From contig JAKSXM010000007.1 in the NCBI GenBank assembly GCA_022575985.1, positions 32,242,501 to 32,306,500 of the forward strand: 64,000 nt of DNA, given 5' to 3'. A program made the position numbers and the translations under genes. Below are positions 21,190 through 32,764 of this stretch, piece by piece. Origin of the DNA: Anagrus nilaparvatae (Eukaryota > Arthropoda > Insecta > Hymenoptera > Mymaridae). The notes under the pieces were generated by a model, which worked only from the letters and a program-made list of their open reading frames with translations, was not told the DNA's origin and did no database searches. Within the stretch, counting starts at the first letter, position 1, and each line of letters begins with the position of its first letter.

Positions 21190-23438
21190 ACACGACGAAA
21201 GGCGCAAAAAGTACGGGACAGACCTGAGACCGCCGTGCTATCTCAGGAACACAAGGACGCCAAACACCGGCTGGCCAAGGCCATCCGTCAAAGCAAGGCT
21301 CGATGTCTGCGTTCATTACGCGAAGATGTAAACAAGGACCCCTGGGGCCTAGGTTACAAAGTCGTAACGGGCAAGTTGAACCGGGGGTCCGACAACATGA
21401 TGGACGCAGCGTCGACTGAACGGATCGTCGGTGCTCTCTTCCCTGAAAGGCCCATCCGGGAAAACCCGGTTGAGGTGATACCCAGGGAGGAAGTGCCGCT
21501 GTTCAGTGAAGGCTGGACGGGATACCAGCGGAAGTGCTCAAAAGAGCGGTGAAAGTAATCCCTGGTATCCTGTTAAGCATGTTCAATGCGTGTTTGGTGG
21601 CTGGAGTGTTCCCAAAGCAGTGGAAGGTGACACGTCTCGTGCTCTTGAACAAGGGCAAGGGGGGAGCCCCGGACTCTCCATCATCTTACAGACCTTTCTG
21701 TATGTTAAATACCATTGGTAGGGTGATGGAGAGCATGCTCCGGGCAAGGCTCAGAAGGGCAATCGAGGAGGGCGGTGGTCTCTCTGAGGAGCAGCATGGT
21801 TTTCGTGAAGGGCATTCCACGATAGACGCCAACCGGCGTGTCGTGGATACCGTAGAGGCTGAGAGGGAAAAGCGGCCTGCAATTCGCAAGGACGTCCTTC
21901 TGGTAACGCTGGACGTCAAAAACGCTTTCAAGTCTGCCATGTAGGATGACATGATCCGGTCCCTCGAGTATGATTTCTGGATACCCAGGTATCTGGGTAA
22001 CGTACTAAAGGATTATCTGCGGGACCGGAGACTGCTCTACGGCACGCTGGATGGAAGGCGTGAAATGGTTTTGAGTGCAGGCATCGCGCAAGGTTCGGTT
22101 CTCGGACCGGACCTGTGGAATGCCTTTTACGATGGCTTGTTGCGCGTCCACCTCCCGGAAGGAGTTTCCCTGATCGGGCACGCCGACGACGTGGCCCCGA
22201 CCATAACTGGCAGGGACATGGAAGTGATCCAAGAGAGGTTGAATCTAGTCATGAGACGGATCAACCTCTGGATGGGCGATCACGGGCTCCAGCTTGCGAT
22301 CCCAAAAACGGAGATCGTACTGCTGACCCGTCGAAGGGTTCCCACCGACTTCGATGTAATTATCGACGACGGTGGAAACCCTCACACAATCCGAACCAGA
22401 ACATCGGTGATGTACCTGGGAGTTCAGCTTGATAACAAGCTGACCTTCTGGGAGCAATTTCAGAGGTCGTGTGTAATGGCAGTATCGGTCGCATCCTCCC
22501 TGTCAAGGCTCATGGCCAACATTGGGGGACCCAAACCAGGGAAGCAAAGGCTCCTGATGTCAGTCGTCAACTCTGTCCTGCTCTACGGATCAGAAGTCTG
22601 GGCGAAGACCACAGAAACTGCCAAGTACAGACATAAAATATCGTCGGTACAGAGGCAAGCGGCAGTGAAGATCACCTGCGGATACCACACGGTATCTCTA
22701 GAGGCGATCCAGGTTTTTGCTTCGGTGATACCCATTGACCTGCTAGCGTTGGAGCGGAAATTCATCGACGAGAGCGTAGATGAGCGCGAAGTGGCATTCA
22801 GTCGCGCCCGCATGAACTCTATGAAAGCATGAAAAAAACGATGGAAAAAGAACCAAGAGAAAAATGCCCTATGGACGCGCAGACTGATCTCAGACCTGCA
22901 GACATGGATGGGACGACAGCATAGGGAGGTGGATTTCTACCTTACCCAGTTCTTAACTGGACACGGGTATTTCCGTGTCATGTTGGAGCATTGGCATAAG
23001 GTGGCAACAAAGGAGTGCTTGCACTGTCCGGGCGTGGATGATACAGTAGAGCACAGATTCTTCGAATGTGTGCGCTACGCGGAGGGGCGCCCGCCCTTCC
23101 CGATTTGGAGGCCGGAGACGGTGGTCCCGGAAATGCTACGGAGTTCCGAAAACTGGAACAAAGTAGCAGAGTACGTAGGGACCACCTTGTTGGAGAAGAA
23201 GGAGGAGGGCTTTCTATCGTAGAGAGCTCTCCTGCCCCTAGGCAGGGGGGAATGCAGCGGCCAGCTGCCTAGGCTGCGCGTCCTAAACTGAAGTTATACC
23301 TGAAAAGTTCCGGTTTGGGACAAACAAGCGCGGCGGGTTTAAAGTTTGTTTATCCAGTAAGAATGTAGGGCGTAGCCGGCGACCGCGTGCAGTCATGGAA
23401 ATTTTCGGGTCTTTAAGGCACATATTTCACATATTTCC

Positions 23439-23479
<41 letters not shown>
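21190..23479 (+). mobile_element. R1-clade LINE, 5'-truncated, with poly(A) tail
   Basis: GC-rich island (roughly 55 percent GC by eye) in AT-rich DNA. It starts abruptly inside the LTR at 21190 and ends with an uninterrupted A run (about 23441-23479), as expected from target-primed insertion of a truncated non-LTR element. Ribosomal-DNA target sequence is not seen, so this copy is not at the R1 site. Confidence 0.85.
21235..23221 (+). pseudogene. R1-clade LINE reverse transcriptase, three lesions
   Basis: ORF2-type polyprotein fragment. RT motifs in order: FPKQWKVTRLVLLNKGKG, SSYRPFCMLNTIGRV, QHGFREGHSTIDA, LVTLDVKNAFKSA, GIAQGSVLGPDLWNAFYDGL, active site IGHADDVAPT (usual F/Y replaced by H), YLGVQLDNKLTF, and a C-terminal CCHC (CLHCPGVDDTVEHRFFEC). 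Lesions: a frameshift near 21515-21535 that also loses the PDG segment; an in-frame TAG at 21942-21944 where a Trp codon is expected (TGG to TAG); an in-frame TGA at 22830-22832, probably from CGA. The frame is otherwise continuous to 23221. The endonuclease domain is missing at the 5' truncation. Few lesions suggest a moderately young copy. Confidence 0.9.
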
Positions 23480-23480
<1 letters not shown>

Positions 23481-24580
23481 ATAAAAATTGGTGTACCACT
23501 ATTTTTGAGTATGCTCTTTCAGAATCTGCCAAAAAAATTTCGAAAAATTATGTTTTTCATGCAGATTTCCAAGAAATAAAAAAAAACAATGACGTTTTTT
23601 TTAAAGACTTTTTTAAAAAAACATGAGTTTTCGACCTGAAAAAATTTTCGTAGTTTAATGCAATAGTAAAAAAAAGTGCAATTTTTGATCAATCTTTCCG
23701 TCTACAACCTGCAGAAATAAAAATTTTACCGTTTTCGGGCAAAAATTTGGTCCCAAAAAAGTGCATTTTTCCAAAAAATGAAAGTTACTCTAGTCAATAT
23801 ACGGGTTTGGTTTTATTGTCACTAGGCCTCTCAAGATTTGGATTAGTAGGGTTTTTTGTGTCGCTGATCAGGAATATTGAGGTATTTTTAAAAAAAAATC
23901 GGGGTTTCACCCTTAAATAAGCAAAAAATACCCCTAAAAAGGGGTATTTTACCCCTAAAAAGGGGTATTTTTGCTACATTTTCTCTGGCTGTCATCAAAT
24001 TTCATCTAGTATGGTTTTTAGATCGCTGATCACGAATTTTGGGGTTCTTTATTTAAGAAATTGGGGGTTCACCCTTAAATAAGAAAAAACTACCCCCAAA
24101 AAGGGGTATTTTTGCTACTTTTGCTCTGGCTCTTATCAGATTTGGTCTAGAGGGGTTTTTCGGGTCGCTGATCACGAATATTGAGATAATTTTTATAAAA
24201 AATCGGTCCTTACCCTTCAATAAGCAAAAACTACCCCTACAATAATACCAAACCCGTATATTGACTAGAGTAACTTTCATTTTTTGGAAAAATGCACTTT
24301 TTTGGGACCAAATTTTTGCCCGAAAACGGTAAAATTTTTTTTTTTGCAGGTTGTAGACGGAAAGATTGATCAAAAATTGCACTCTTTTTTACTATTGCAA
24401 TAAACTACGAAAATTTTTTCAGGTCGAAAACTCATGTTTTTTAAAAAAAGTCTTTAAAAAAAACGTCACTTTTTTTTTTATTTCTTGGAAATCTGCATGA
24501 AAAACAAAATTTTTCGCAATTTTTTTGGCAGATTCTGAAAGAGCATACTCAAAAATAGTGGTACACCAATTTTTATGTTA
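23480..24580. repeat. ~1.1 kb fold-back element with internal ~150-bp tandem repeats
   Basis: Arms 23480-23830 and 24235-24580 mirror each other: ACATAAAAATTGGTGTACCA on the left and TGGTACACCAATTTTTATGT on the right. The loop contains three copies of a ~150-bp unit with TCGCTGATCACGAAT (about 23863, 24025, 24166), CACCCTTAAATAAG and CCCCTAAAAAGGGGTATTTT hairpins. The minus-strand frame at 24053-24382 is an artefact of the repeat. The element adjoins the LINE tail on one side and the inverted LTR on the other. Confidence 0.8.
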
Positions 24581-25235
24581 ATTAGAAAAAAATTCGCCGA
24601 GATACGCGTAGCCAAAGTACAGATACGGCAAAAGTTGATTGCAGGCGTTAATGGGTTAAATAACTTTATAACTTTAATATAAAAATATAGCGTTTATAAT
24701 TTCGTTGTTAATTTGTTTAAACAAAAGTACTAGCTTTTACTAAATTCTGGATACAAGAGAGTACGTTCTACTACTAAGTTCTAGCCACGAGAGAGCACGT
24801 TCTATTACTAAATTCCAACGACAAGAAAGGACGAGATGACCAAAACTACTCCTATTTATAGTGATTGACTATTGACGTCTATTTCTGCCAAATTAATTAA
24901 GAGGGGTAAGCCAACTGTCGAAATTTCTTGTAGCGTCTCTTCGCATCCTTTGCTAATAATTACTTCTGCGAAGTCCTCGATATTCAAATTAGTAACTTTG
25001 ATTAGCATACTAATTGCTTATGTCATTACTGACTTTCTAAATTTAAAAAAAAATTCCTTAATATAAAAATTTCGTGTCAGCTGGCTTTTATCTCATCATA
25101 ACACCCTCGCTCCTCTAAAAAATACTCGAGCAGAGTTTTTCCGCAAAAAAAATAAAATTGTTGTATACAAACAATTTCTTTGCTTATTTTCATTTTGTAG
25201 TTTTTAAGTCAAAACTCGTTTCTCTCAATTTTTTC
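24581..25235 (-). mobile_element. LTR and 3' internal end, inverted relative to 20801-21189
   Basis: Reading leftwards: internal 3' sequence (25235-25117), polypurine tract (25116-25104), LTR from TGTTATGATGAG at 25103 down to about 24576-24581, ending ...TTCTAATTAACA, so the LTR is about 525 bp with TGTTA/TAACA ends. The TATA box CTATTTATAG (complement) is near 24855. This copy extends past the point where the left copy is cut by the LINE. Flanks give no matching target duplication. Confidence 0.7.
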
Positions 25236-25273
25236 TAGTGGGTAGCTGATCTTTTTGATGTTGATGGAATTTG

Positions 25274-25488
25274 ATCAACCGCTAATGAATTCAGTCATAA
25301 AATATCGGCCAAGTGCTGGCAATTACCGCTTGTAATGCAAACGGTTGTTGCTGACGAAACGATGGCTTTGAGTAAGCGTTTTTTAAATGAGGTTGCATTT
25401 TCCAACTTAGTAAAAAATAATGCGCAGTTCGTTCCACCTTGTGTTAAAAAAAATTTCTTTGTGCAATATACTAGTCTGTACTAGTACT
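25274..25488 (+). other. Unidentified open frame fragment, ~70 codons
   Basis: Open from just after a TGA at about 25271 to a TAG at 25486, with no early ATG; one in-frame ATG is at 25338. The translation (for example VVADETMALSKRFLNEVAF) has balanced composition unlike the surrounding AT noise. It could be an exon or a retroelement remnant. I recognise no family. Confidence 0.25.
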
Positions 25489-26142
25489 AGAGTTATATTT
25501 ATAGGGTATACATATATAAAAAAGTTAACATTCAAATAAACTCACCAATATTTTTTCTTTATTTTATCAAAATTCTATATTTGTATTTTTCAGTTTAACA
25601 AACTATTGGTGAAAGGGCTGGTATAGGTCTCTATTTCGAGTTCTATAGATAAAAAAGTTCTCGACATTAGTTTTTTGGATTAATAATTAATTTTTTCGTT
25701 AATATAAACATTTGAATTTTTTTTCATCCACTCCGTAATTAAATTATGCGTGGATTAAAAAAAAAAAAGTAAATAGCTCAAAATTTCCTATAAAAAAGGC
25801 GAAATTTCAGATTTTGTTAGCAGATTATATATTTTTTAGTTAATGTGTAGAATTTACTTGTGCAGTTGATGAAATAAGACTCAAATTTTTAGTTTAATAA
25901 CAAAATAAATTATTTCAAAAATCTAATGCCGGTAACTCATCTACTTTACCAATCAGTTAACAAATGAGTATCCTTTTTTTTTTACGCGAATCATGAAGAG
26001 GAAAAATATAAAACAATAAAATATTATTTTTCCATGTCAATTTATTTTAACTCATTTTTAGTTTTTTAAACAATCTAATAGTATTATCATTCCTTTAAAT
26101 ATTTTAAAGCGGTTTAATTATATGAAAACTAGTAATAATATT
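25489..26142. other. AT-rich DNA, includes putative 3' UTR of EF-hand gene
   Basis: No gene on the plus strand. On the minus strand an AATAAA polyadenylation signal (complement of 26042-26047) lies about 95 bases past the EF-hand stop codon, consistent with a short 3' UTR. Confidence 0.4.
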
Positions 26143-26253
26143 TCATAAGACAGTATCTAAGGTATCGAGACTTTTTATCAGTTGCTCATCTCTAGAAAAC
26201 CAGTTTACTAGTTCGTCAATTGTAACCACGCCATCATTATTGGTATCAATCAA
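26143..26253 (-). CDS. Terminal exon of an EF-hand calcium sensor (host gene)
   Basis: On the minus strand a classic acceptor (T-rich tract then TTTACAG, complement of 26254-26260 and beyond) is followed by a 36-codon open frame ending TGA at 26143-26145. The first residues form a perfect EF-hand loop, DTNNDGVVTIDE (D1, N3, D5, G6, V8, E12), followed by LVNWFSRDEQLIKSL and a short tail ending DTVL. This is the layout of the last EF-hand and C-terminus of recoverin/neuronal-calcium-sensor or KChIP-type proteins. Phase 0. The remaining exons are not recognisable up to about 29 kb, so the next intron would be long or the exon is an isolated duplicate. Intact, no lesion. Closest subfamily uncertain. 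Confidence 0.65.
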   Translation of the reverse strand: MIDTNNDGVVTIDELVNWFSRDEQLIKSLDTLDTVL

Positions 26254-27890
26254 CTGTAAACAAAAAAAAAATTTATGTATATTTTTATTTTTACAAATAG
26301 TTTAAATATTTTTATGTACAAAAGAAAAATATAATTAGATAAAAAAACTGTTTTTGAAATATATTATAAATAAAACGTTTTAGTCAAACATTCACGTTTA
26401 ACATCTTGTAAGTAGTTGTTTTGATTTAAAAAAAAAGTTGTTCTAGTACTTTTTCTTACGATTCTAAATCCACCGAATTTTTACGATTTAACTGATCAGA
26501 TGGAATATTACCAAATAATGAAAGTTTAGTATATAACATCAGATGTAAAGATTGTGACAAAAATTATGTGAACTAAACTAGCAAGTAAACATACCCAACG
26601 GTGACACGCCAATTTTCTTGAAACGTGGTAGGATGGTAGAAGGTGAAAAAATATTCAACACGTACATTTTTATTTTGCCAACAAGGAGTTTTTAAGGGGT
26701 AAAAGCTCCCTCAAAAGTCTTCCCATAAAACAGTTTTTTTTAAATATCTCCGTTTCTTTTATAGATAGAGCGTTAAAACAAATATCAAATTTATTACCTC
26801 AAGGAATATCATTAAAAGGTATTACTATCTGGCTGAGGGATTGCGACCCCTAATTTGTTTGGGGTTGTTGCAAGAATTTTTAAAAATTATTTTTTTTGTT
26901 AGAAATTTCATAAAAGCTTCTTAGAATTTAAAAAGAATAATTTTTTCACATAAAAGTGATATTTAAGTTAGATGTGTTATTAACTTTTAATTAAAATGAA
27001 TTATACAGGTTAAATTTAATAAAAAAATATAAAATCGATAATTACTTATTTTTCTCAAGTTCTGTATTTTTGCTGTAGAAAATAACACATTTGAGTGTTT
27101 TTCTAATAAAGATTAAATCATACGTAAGCCATCAAAAAAACCCCTAAAAACCACCCTCTTAAACCGATTTTTTAAATGTCTTCGTTCTTTTTGCAACAAT
27201 AGAACAAATATCAAAATGTTTGTTAAAAAAATACTCATCGCATAGTATTTTTATTCAAACTAGGTATTGTAACCCCCGTTATTTATGGGATAGTATCAAA
27301 AATTGTGGAACATTATTTTTTCGTTGGAATTTTTATAAAAGCTTCTTAGAACATAAAAACAATTAATTGTAATAGAAATAGTGATTTTGAAGTTGTTGTG
27401 TATCAAGATTTTTTAATTAAAATAATAATATTTATAGGAAAATATTATTTTGATTTCTGGATTTCTTGACATTCTATAATTAAAGTAATTTTAAAGTGTT
27501 TATAGGTGTTAAATTTAACACCTATATTAGCAAAAATTTCTTATATGAATATTTTCGTATATTCGCGTTAATAAATAATACACTTAAGTTTTTGTTCCTA
27601 TTTGCACGGTAATTTCTATATGCAAATTAAACCATCATTCAAATCTCTTTTTGTAATCTTTTTTTTTTAATGGAAGATAAAATAAAATATTTAGAATTTG
27701 ACCTTTAAAAAAATCCCTGCAATAACCTTATAATTTTATGAAAATAGGGTTTCGATAAAATCTTCTGAATTTTTAATATATTTTAATAAGCTTTCGTCAT
27801 CCCAAGCAGTTTTGTTCTATAAACTTGTATTTTTAAAAAAAAACTCAAAAAGGTTGTCCTATCTGAAACTACTGGGACGCGTAATTCTTC
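26254..27890. repeat. Intronic/intergenic AT-rich DNA with a diverged ~440-bp direct repeat
   Basis: Two diverged copies, about 26690-27000 and 27130-27425, share AAATRTCTYCGTT, ACAAATATCAAA, ATTGYRACCCC and ATAAAAGCTTCTTAGAA in the same order. No coding content seen. Confidence 0.55.
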
Positions 27891-28094
27891 TTCTTCTTCG
27901 ATAATCCTATCCTTCAAATGTCTCTTACACAAGCGACTGTCACCTCGTATAATTATCCCACGATTGATGAATATACGAAATTTAGCTTCAGATGGTACAG
28001 TGACAAGCTTTTTTGAAAATAGACAAATGAGGCAACGATTTTTTGCTTTACTGTTTCTATTGAATGGCAATGATGTTTGATTATTATCATCCAT
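27783..28094 (-). pseudogene. Cys/His N-terminal domain of a transposase-like protein
   Basis: The frame contains CLICLFSKKLVTVPSEAKFR, IFINRGIIIR and DSRLCKRHLKDR. This gives C-x2-C, a hydrophobic linker, then C-x3-H, a domain I recall at the N-terminus of an arthropod DDE transposon protein family. It is cut short and followed by low-complexity sequence. A second, frameshifted copy is mirrored on the plus strand at 28885-29010. No catalytic domain is present. Confidence 0.5.
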
Positions 28095-29375
28095 TTTTCA
28101 TTTTGAAACGTATTTGGGTAGTTGACCAATTGTAAACAAATGGTATGATGACTTCGTTGATGTTGGTTGGCTTTCACTGTTTGGTGTCTTGATTTGGCTG
28201 GACAGAGATTTGGTATATTTGCGGAAGTTAGGTAATACAAAATAATTATACACTCGCGATTTAGAGTTACTTGAGTACTTTTATTTATATATTAAATATG
28301 TAAATTTATATATTAAACATTTTACAATGTTTTTACTGAAAGGTTGAATGTAGTAAAATTGCAAGTAGATAGAATTGACCCGAAGTATAAGAGCACGTGA
28401 TGTGAGCACGCGATTTACTCAATAGCTGTCTAAGATACGATTGTTAGTCGTCCGTAAACTAACTCGAAGTGAGCTTTCTCTGTGAGAGCTCTGTTTGATT
28501 GATGTGTTTCATCATCAGGATCGAATCAATTGTGAACGAATTGTTGTCCACCCTTATATAAAGTATTTTAAATTTTCCAGTCATACTTATAAAACTCCAG
28601 ACACATAACACTTTACCCGAGAGACAATAACAATTTATATTGCCCTAAAAATCAATGCGTGGTTAAAAGACATTGGTCGGATAAAATAACAAATAGATAC
28701 GAAAGCTCACTTCGAGTTAGTTTACGAACGACTAACAATCGTATCATAGACAGCTATTGAGTAAATCGCGTACTCACATCGCGTGCTCTCATACTTCGAG
28801 TCAATTCCATCTACTTGCAATTTTACTACATTCAACCTTTCAGTAAAAACATTGTAAAAGTTTACTTGGTACATATTTAATATATAAATTTTCAAAAAAG
28901 CTTGTCACTGTACCATCTGAAGCTAAATTTCGTATTTTCATCAATTGTGGGATTGTATACGAGGTAACAGTCGCTTGTGTAAGAGACATTTGAAAGGTAG
29001 GATTATCTATTAAATTTGTACCTTCTCCCGCATATAATTCTAATTGGTTAATGTTAGGACATTTTCATAATGGCCGACTAAAATAAAACTTTCATTAGTC
29101 TTAGTTTTGAGGATTGTATTTTGATTGGATTAGCTTATGGCGTTTTCTTTGTGAGGGGGCTGTATTATAAAAATCTTCGTATATATTTGTGATCTTATCC
29201 GTCAAATGTCTTTTAACCACGTATTGATTTTTAGGGTAATAAAAATTGTAATTGTCTCTCGGGTAAACTGTTATGTGTCTGGCGTTTTATAAGTATGACT
29301 GGAAAATTTAAAATACTATATATTAGGGTGGCCAACAATTCGTTCACAATTGATTCGATCCTGATGATGAAATAC
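27900..29375. repeat. Nested inverted repeats around a transposon remnant
   Basis: Three mirrored pairs: 27900-28020 with 28890-29010 (the Cys/His coding part), 28290-28497 with 28695-28890 (for example CGAAGTGAGCTTTC facing GAAAGCTCACTTCG), and 28497-28690 with 29200-29375. The last includes GAATTGTTGTCCACCCT at 28540 facing AGGGTGGCCAACAATTC at 29329. The left half has an extra ~270 bp (28020-28290). The mirrored pairs together look like collapsed head-to-head copies of one TIR element. Confidence 0.65.
28885..29010 (+). pseudogene. Mirrored copy of the Cys/His transposase-like domain
   Basis: Encodes KKLVTVPSEAKFRIFIN, as in the 27783-28094 frame, then loses frame before the SRLCKRHL part, which is still readable one frame over. 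Confidence 0.5.
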
Positions 29376-30182
29376 ATCAATCAAACACAAAAATACCACA
29401 AAAAATAAACAAATTTAAAAAAATGTTTCAACCAGCTTCAAAAATATTTTATAAAATTTTTAAAATATCTCCGTTTTGAATAAAAGTTTAGGAGAATACG
29501 AGCGCCTGAAGTCTTCGAAACAGAATATTTCCACCTAGCAACAATCAAAATTTTAAACATTTATTTCTAGTTTAAACATATTTTAATAGAAAGATCAATA
29601 AAAAGCAGCACCGATCAATAAAAGTTAAAGATTTTCATATCGACTGATAATGATTTATAGTATCAGCCGCACGGCGCTGTAATAGAAGACCATACCGTTT
29701 CCAAAACGAGCATTCCGGTTTCAGCTCTGGACCGCGATGTCACGTGCGATGTCCATAGAGTAAGTAACGGTTTCGCATCTCCAAGTGCCAAAAATACTGG
29801 TAAAGATACGCGTATTGCCTTGGAGCGATTTTAATATTAATTAAATAATTATTCACAAAGTGATCATTATTAACATAGTGAAATCATACTTCAATAATTT
29901 TTATATTGATTAATAAATTATACAAATTGCCGACCACGGTTAAATTAAATAACACAGAGATAATATTAAATAAAAACACGATCGTGTAAAGTGATAAAGC
30001 CGACAGCAGACGATAAAATCCTGCATCAGCTTCCACGAGCATACATAATAAGACAAGCATCCTGGCAGACGCAGAGACGACATCATCTATAAGTATACTC
30101 GTCTATAGACGACTCCAGTAGCAGATATTACATCAGCGGGGTATCGTAAAAGTGTGTATATGCACGAACGCGCGCGATTAAA
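29376..30182. other. Intergenic; possible LTR/UTR of the adjoining copia element
   Basis: No ORF. From about 29640 onward the composition is more balanced than the flanks (CAGCCGCACGGCGCTG, CGACAGCAGACG). This could be downstream or LTR sequence of the minus-strand copia, but I found no second copy to prove it. Confidence 0.3.
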
Positions 30183-32764
30183 TTATGTAAAGCCTAGATC
30201 TAGTGGTGCGAGAACTTTGTTACATTTATCCAACTGATATTTTAATAGACTTGCTTCTATGTAGTCCTGTTGATCCATGGTAAGTATGCATTTTTCTCTG
30301 TTTCTTTTTATGTTGATACCAAAACATCTCGTGAGATCACCAAGTTACTTTATTGGAAAGCTTACCGATAAACTGTTCTTGAGTGATTCCAGATGAGCTT
30401 TTGAGTTTGACACACATATTAGATCATCTACAAAAAGAGCAATGTAAATTACAATCTTTTCATTTAAATAATAATAAACACAGGGGTCAAAGCTTGATTT
30501 CTTAAAATGTAAACTTAATAATTTTTCATTAATTTTCTTGTTCCATGCTAACCCACCTTTTTTTAATCCATATATAGCTCTATTGAGCTTACATACCATA
30601 TGAAGATGATCTTTAGACACAAAACCTTTTGGCTGTTCCAGGTAGACCTCTTCTTCCAGATCTCCTTGTAGATATGCACATTCCACATCCATATGTACGA
30701 TTTCATAGTCTCTTCTTACAGCTAGTGCGAAAAGAATTCGTAGAGTAGTGTATCTTACCACAGGAGAGTACGTATTATGGTAATCTATGCCTTGTACCTG
30801 GGTAAAGCCTCTTGCCACAAGTCTTGCCTTGTAAACTATGCTGCCATCAGGTGATAGTTTTCTTTTAAAAACCCATTTCGATGAGACAGTAGTTCTGTTT
30901 TTAGGTCTACTGACTAGTTCCCATGTATTATTTTTCAGAATGCAGTCTATCTCCTTATTCATTGCTTCTATCCAATGAGCTGAATCTTTGCATGAGGTTG
31001 CTTCTTGAAAGGTTTCAGGCTCTTTATGCTCTTCAGGAGCTACAAACGTTACATTATCTTCTATAAATACTTCATTATCTAGCTCTACATAATATGAGAC
31101 ATAATCCTTGAATATTGAAGGTGCAATTATACTCCTTTGGGATCTTCTTAAATTGGTATTTACAACTTGATCTAATTCCATAGGTTCTTGAGATTCATTT
31201 GATTGGTTTGCATTTTCATGTTCATCTTCTTTATCTTCATCTGTAATTTCATCTTGTTTTGCATCTTCATTTTTATCTCTTTCTTTATCTTTATCTTTTT
31301 CTTCATTTTTTCTTTTATCTTCTTCTATTTGTTCTTAATATGTTAGGTCAAAAATGTGACCATATTTATCATTAATTGGCAGTTTGGAATTTACATTTTT
31401 ATCTAAACTACTTTTAATATTTACATCTGAATTTGGTATTTTATTTACATATTAGTTCATTTTTATCTATTATGTAAAATTTGTAAGATTTTTCATTTGT
31501 TGCATAACCTAAAAAAATGTCTTTTGCTGATACTTTGTCCATTTTTCCTCTTTTATTTCTTTTTATATATACAAGTGCCTTTGAGCCAAAAATTCTAAGG
31601 TACGATAAGTCTGGAGTCTTATTGTGCTATAATTCATATGGTGTCATTCCATTCAATAGATTTTTAGGTAACCTGTTTTGCAAATGTGCTACAGTTGCGA
31701 TGGCTTCTTCCCAAAATTTCTTGTCAAGTTCAGCATCTATTAGCATAGTACGAGCCATTTGTATTAAAGACCTATTTGCTCTCTCACTTCTACCGTTTTG
31801 CTGGGGACAATAGGCTACGCTATATTGATGTTGTATTTAACACATTAACACATTTTCGAAAGAAGTCTATCAATGAATTGTTTATATACTCCCTGCCTTT
31901 ATCTGATCGAACAATTTGAATTTTTATGCCAAATCTATTTTCTATTCAATTTTTAAATTTTATAAATGATTCTTTTACATCATATTTATTTTTAAGGAAA
32001 TAAACAAAAGTATAGCGACTAAAATCATCCACAAAAACAAGAAAATACCTTGAACCATTTAATGACCTTTCTTTGACTTCGCAGAGATCTGTATGGATTA
32101 ATTCACCTTTTTGGCTGGCTCTGCTGTCACTTCTTTTATAAGGTAGTTCAGTCTACTTGCTATATGTGCAGGTTTCACAAGGCTGAAATTGTTGTTCCTT
32201 AAAATTTACTCCAAAGGAGTTGTTCGTTAATATTTTCATGTACTGGAAATTTAAATGCCCTAGCCTATTGTGCCATATTTGTATATCTTTGCTCATCAAT
32301 GCAACAGCTGTTGGTGTGCTATAATTATAATTTAAATTTTCATTATTGTTACTGTTTACAAGTGATTTCATCATATATCATTTATAAGTGATAATTGTAT
32401 TGATGTACTTCTCGACGGAATCAAAATTTTCGAGTTTTGTTGAGCATAACTGCTTTAATAAGCTTGTTGATAAACCTTCGTGCGCATACGCAGCCTTTAA
32501 TTTATCCCATGCGGTTTTTGCCTACCGATTTGCCTCTTTTACATGTACTTATGTTACGCGATCAATGAATAAAGAAATTTTGGTCCACGCTTTTTCGATT
32601 TTCTTTTTGTCTGTACACAATTGTCCACCTTCAGGTTCTTCTATCGTGTCCCATAAATCTTCATGTCTAAGATACGCTTCCATAGCAAAGCACCAGTCAT
32701 GGTAGTTTTCTCGTCCCATGAGGCGCTCTATATATGGCGTATAACTGCCTAAATTAGATGTCAT
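30183..32764 (-). pseudogene. Ty1/copia polyprotein, internally deleted and broken
   Basis: Reads right to left. Gag (32764-32395): NYHDWCFAMEAYLRHEDLW and the KLENFDSVEKYINTI segment, with stops between. Gag joins directly to the GAG-pre-integrase domain (32374-32153; H-x3-H in IWHNRLGHLN, C-x2-C in CETCTYSK), so the zinc knuckle and protease are deleted. Integrase core (32150-31470): D in HTDLCEV, D in RSDKGREY, E in QQNGRSERANR, broken by stops. A charged Asp/Glu/Lys linker lies at 31340-31190. Reverse transcriptase is the best-preserved part (31181-30345): KARLVARGFTQVQGIDY, MDVECAYLQGDL, active site ALFVDDLICVS. A stop follows FPIK at 30345, after which the frame continues to 30183. No RNase H. 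The best-preserved domain is an uninterrupted 278-codon frame. Confidence 0.88.

Noticed and set aside
22005..22813. Minus-strand and third-frame ORFs inside the R1 LINE
   Set aside because: GC-rich coding DNA opens shadow frames; the RT motifs lie on the plus strand.
31517..31813. Plus-strand 98-codon frame over the copia integrase
   Set aside because: Antisense shadow of the minus-strand integrase.
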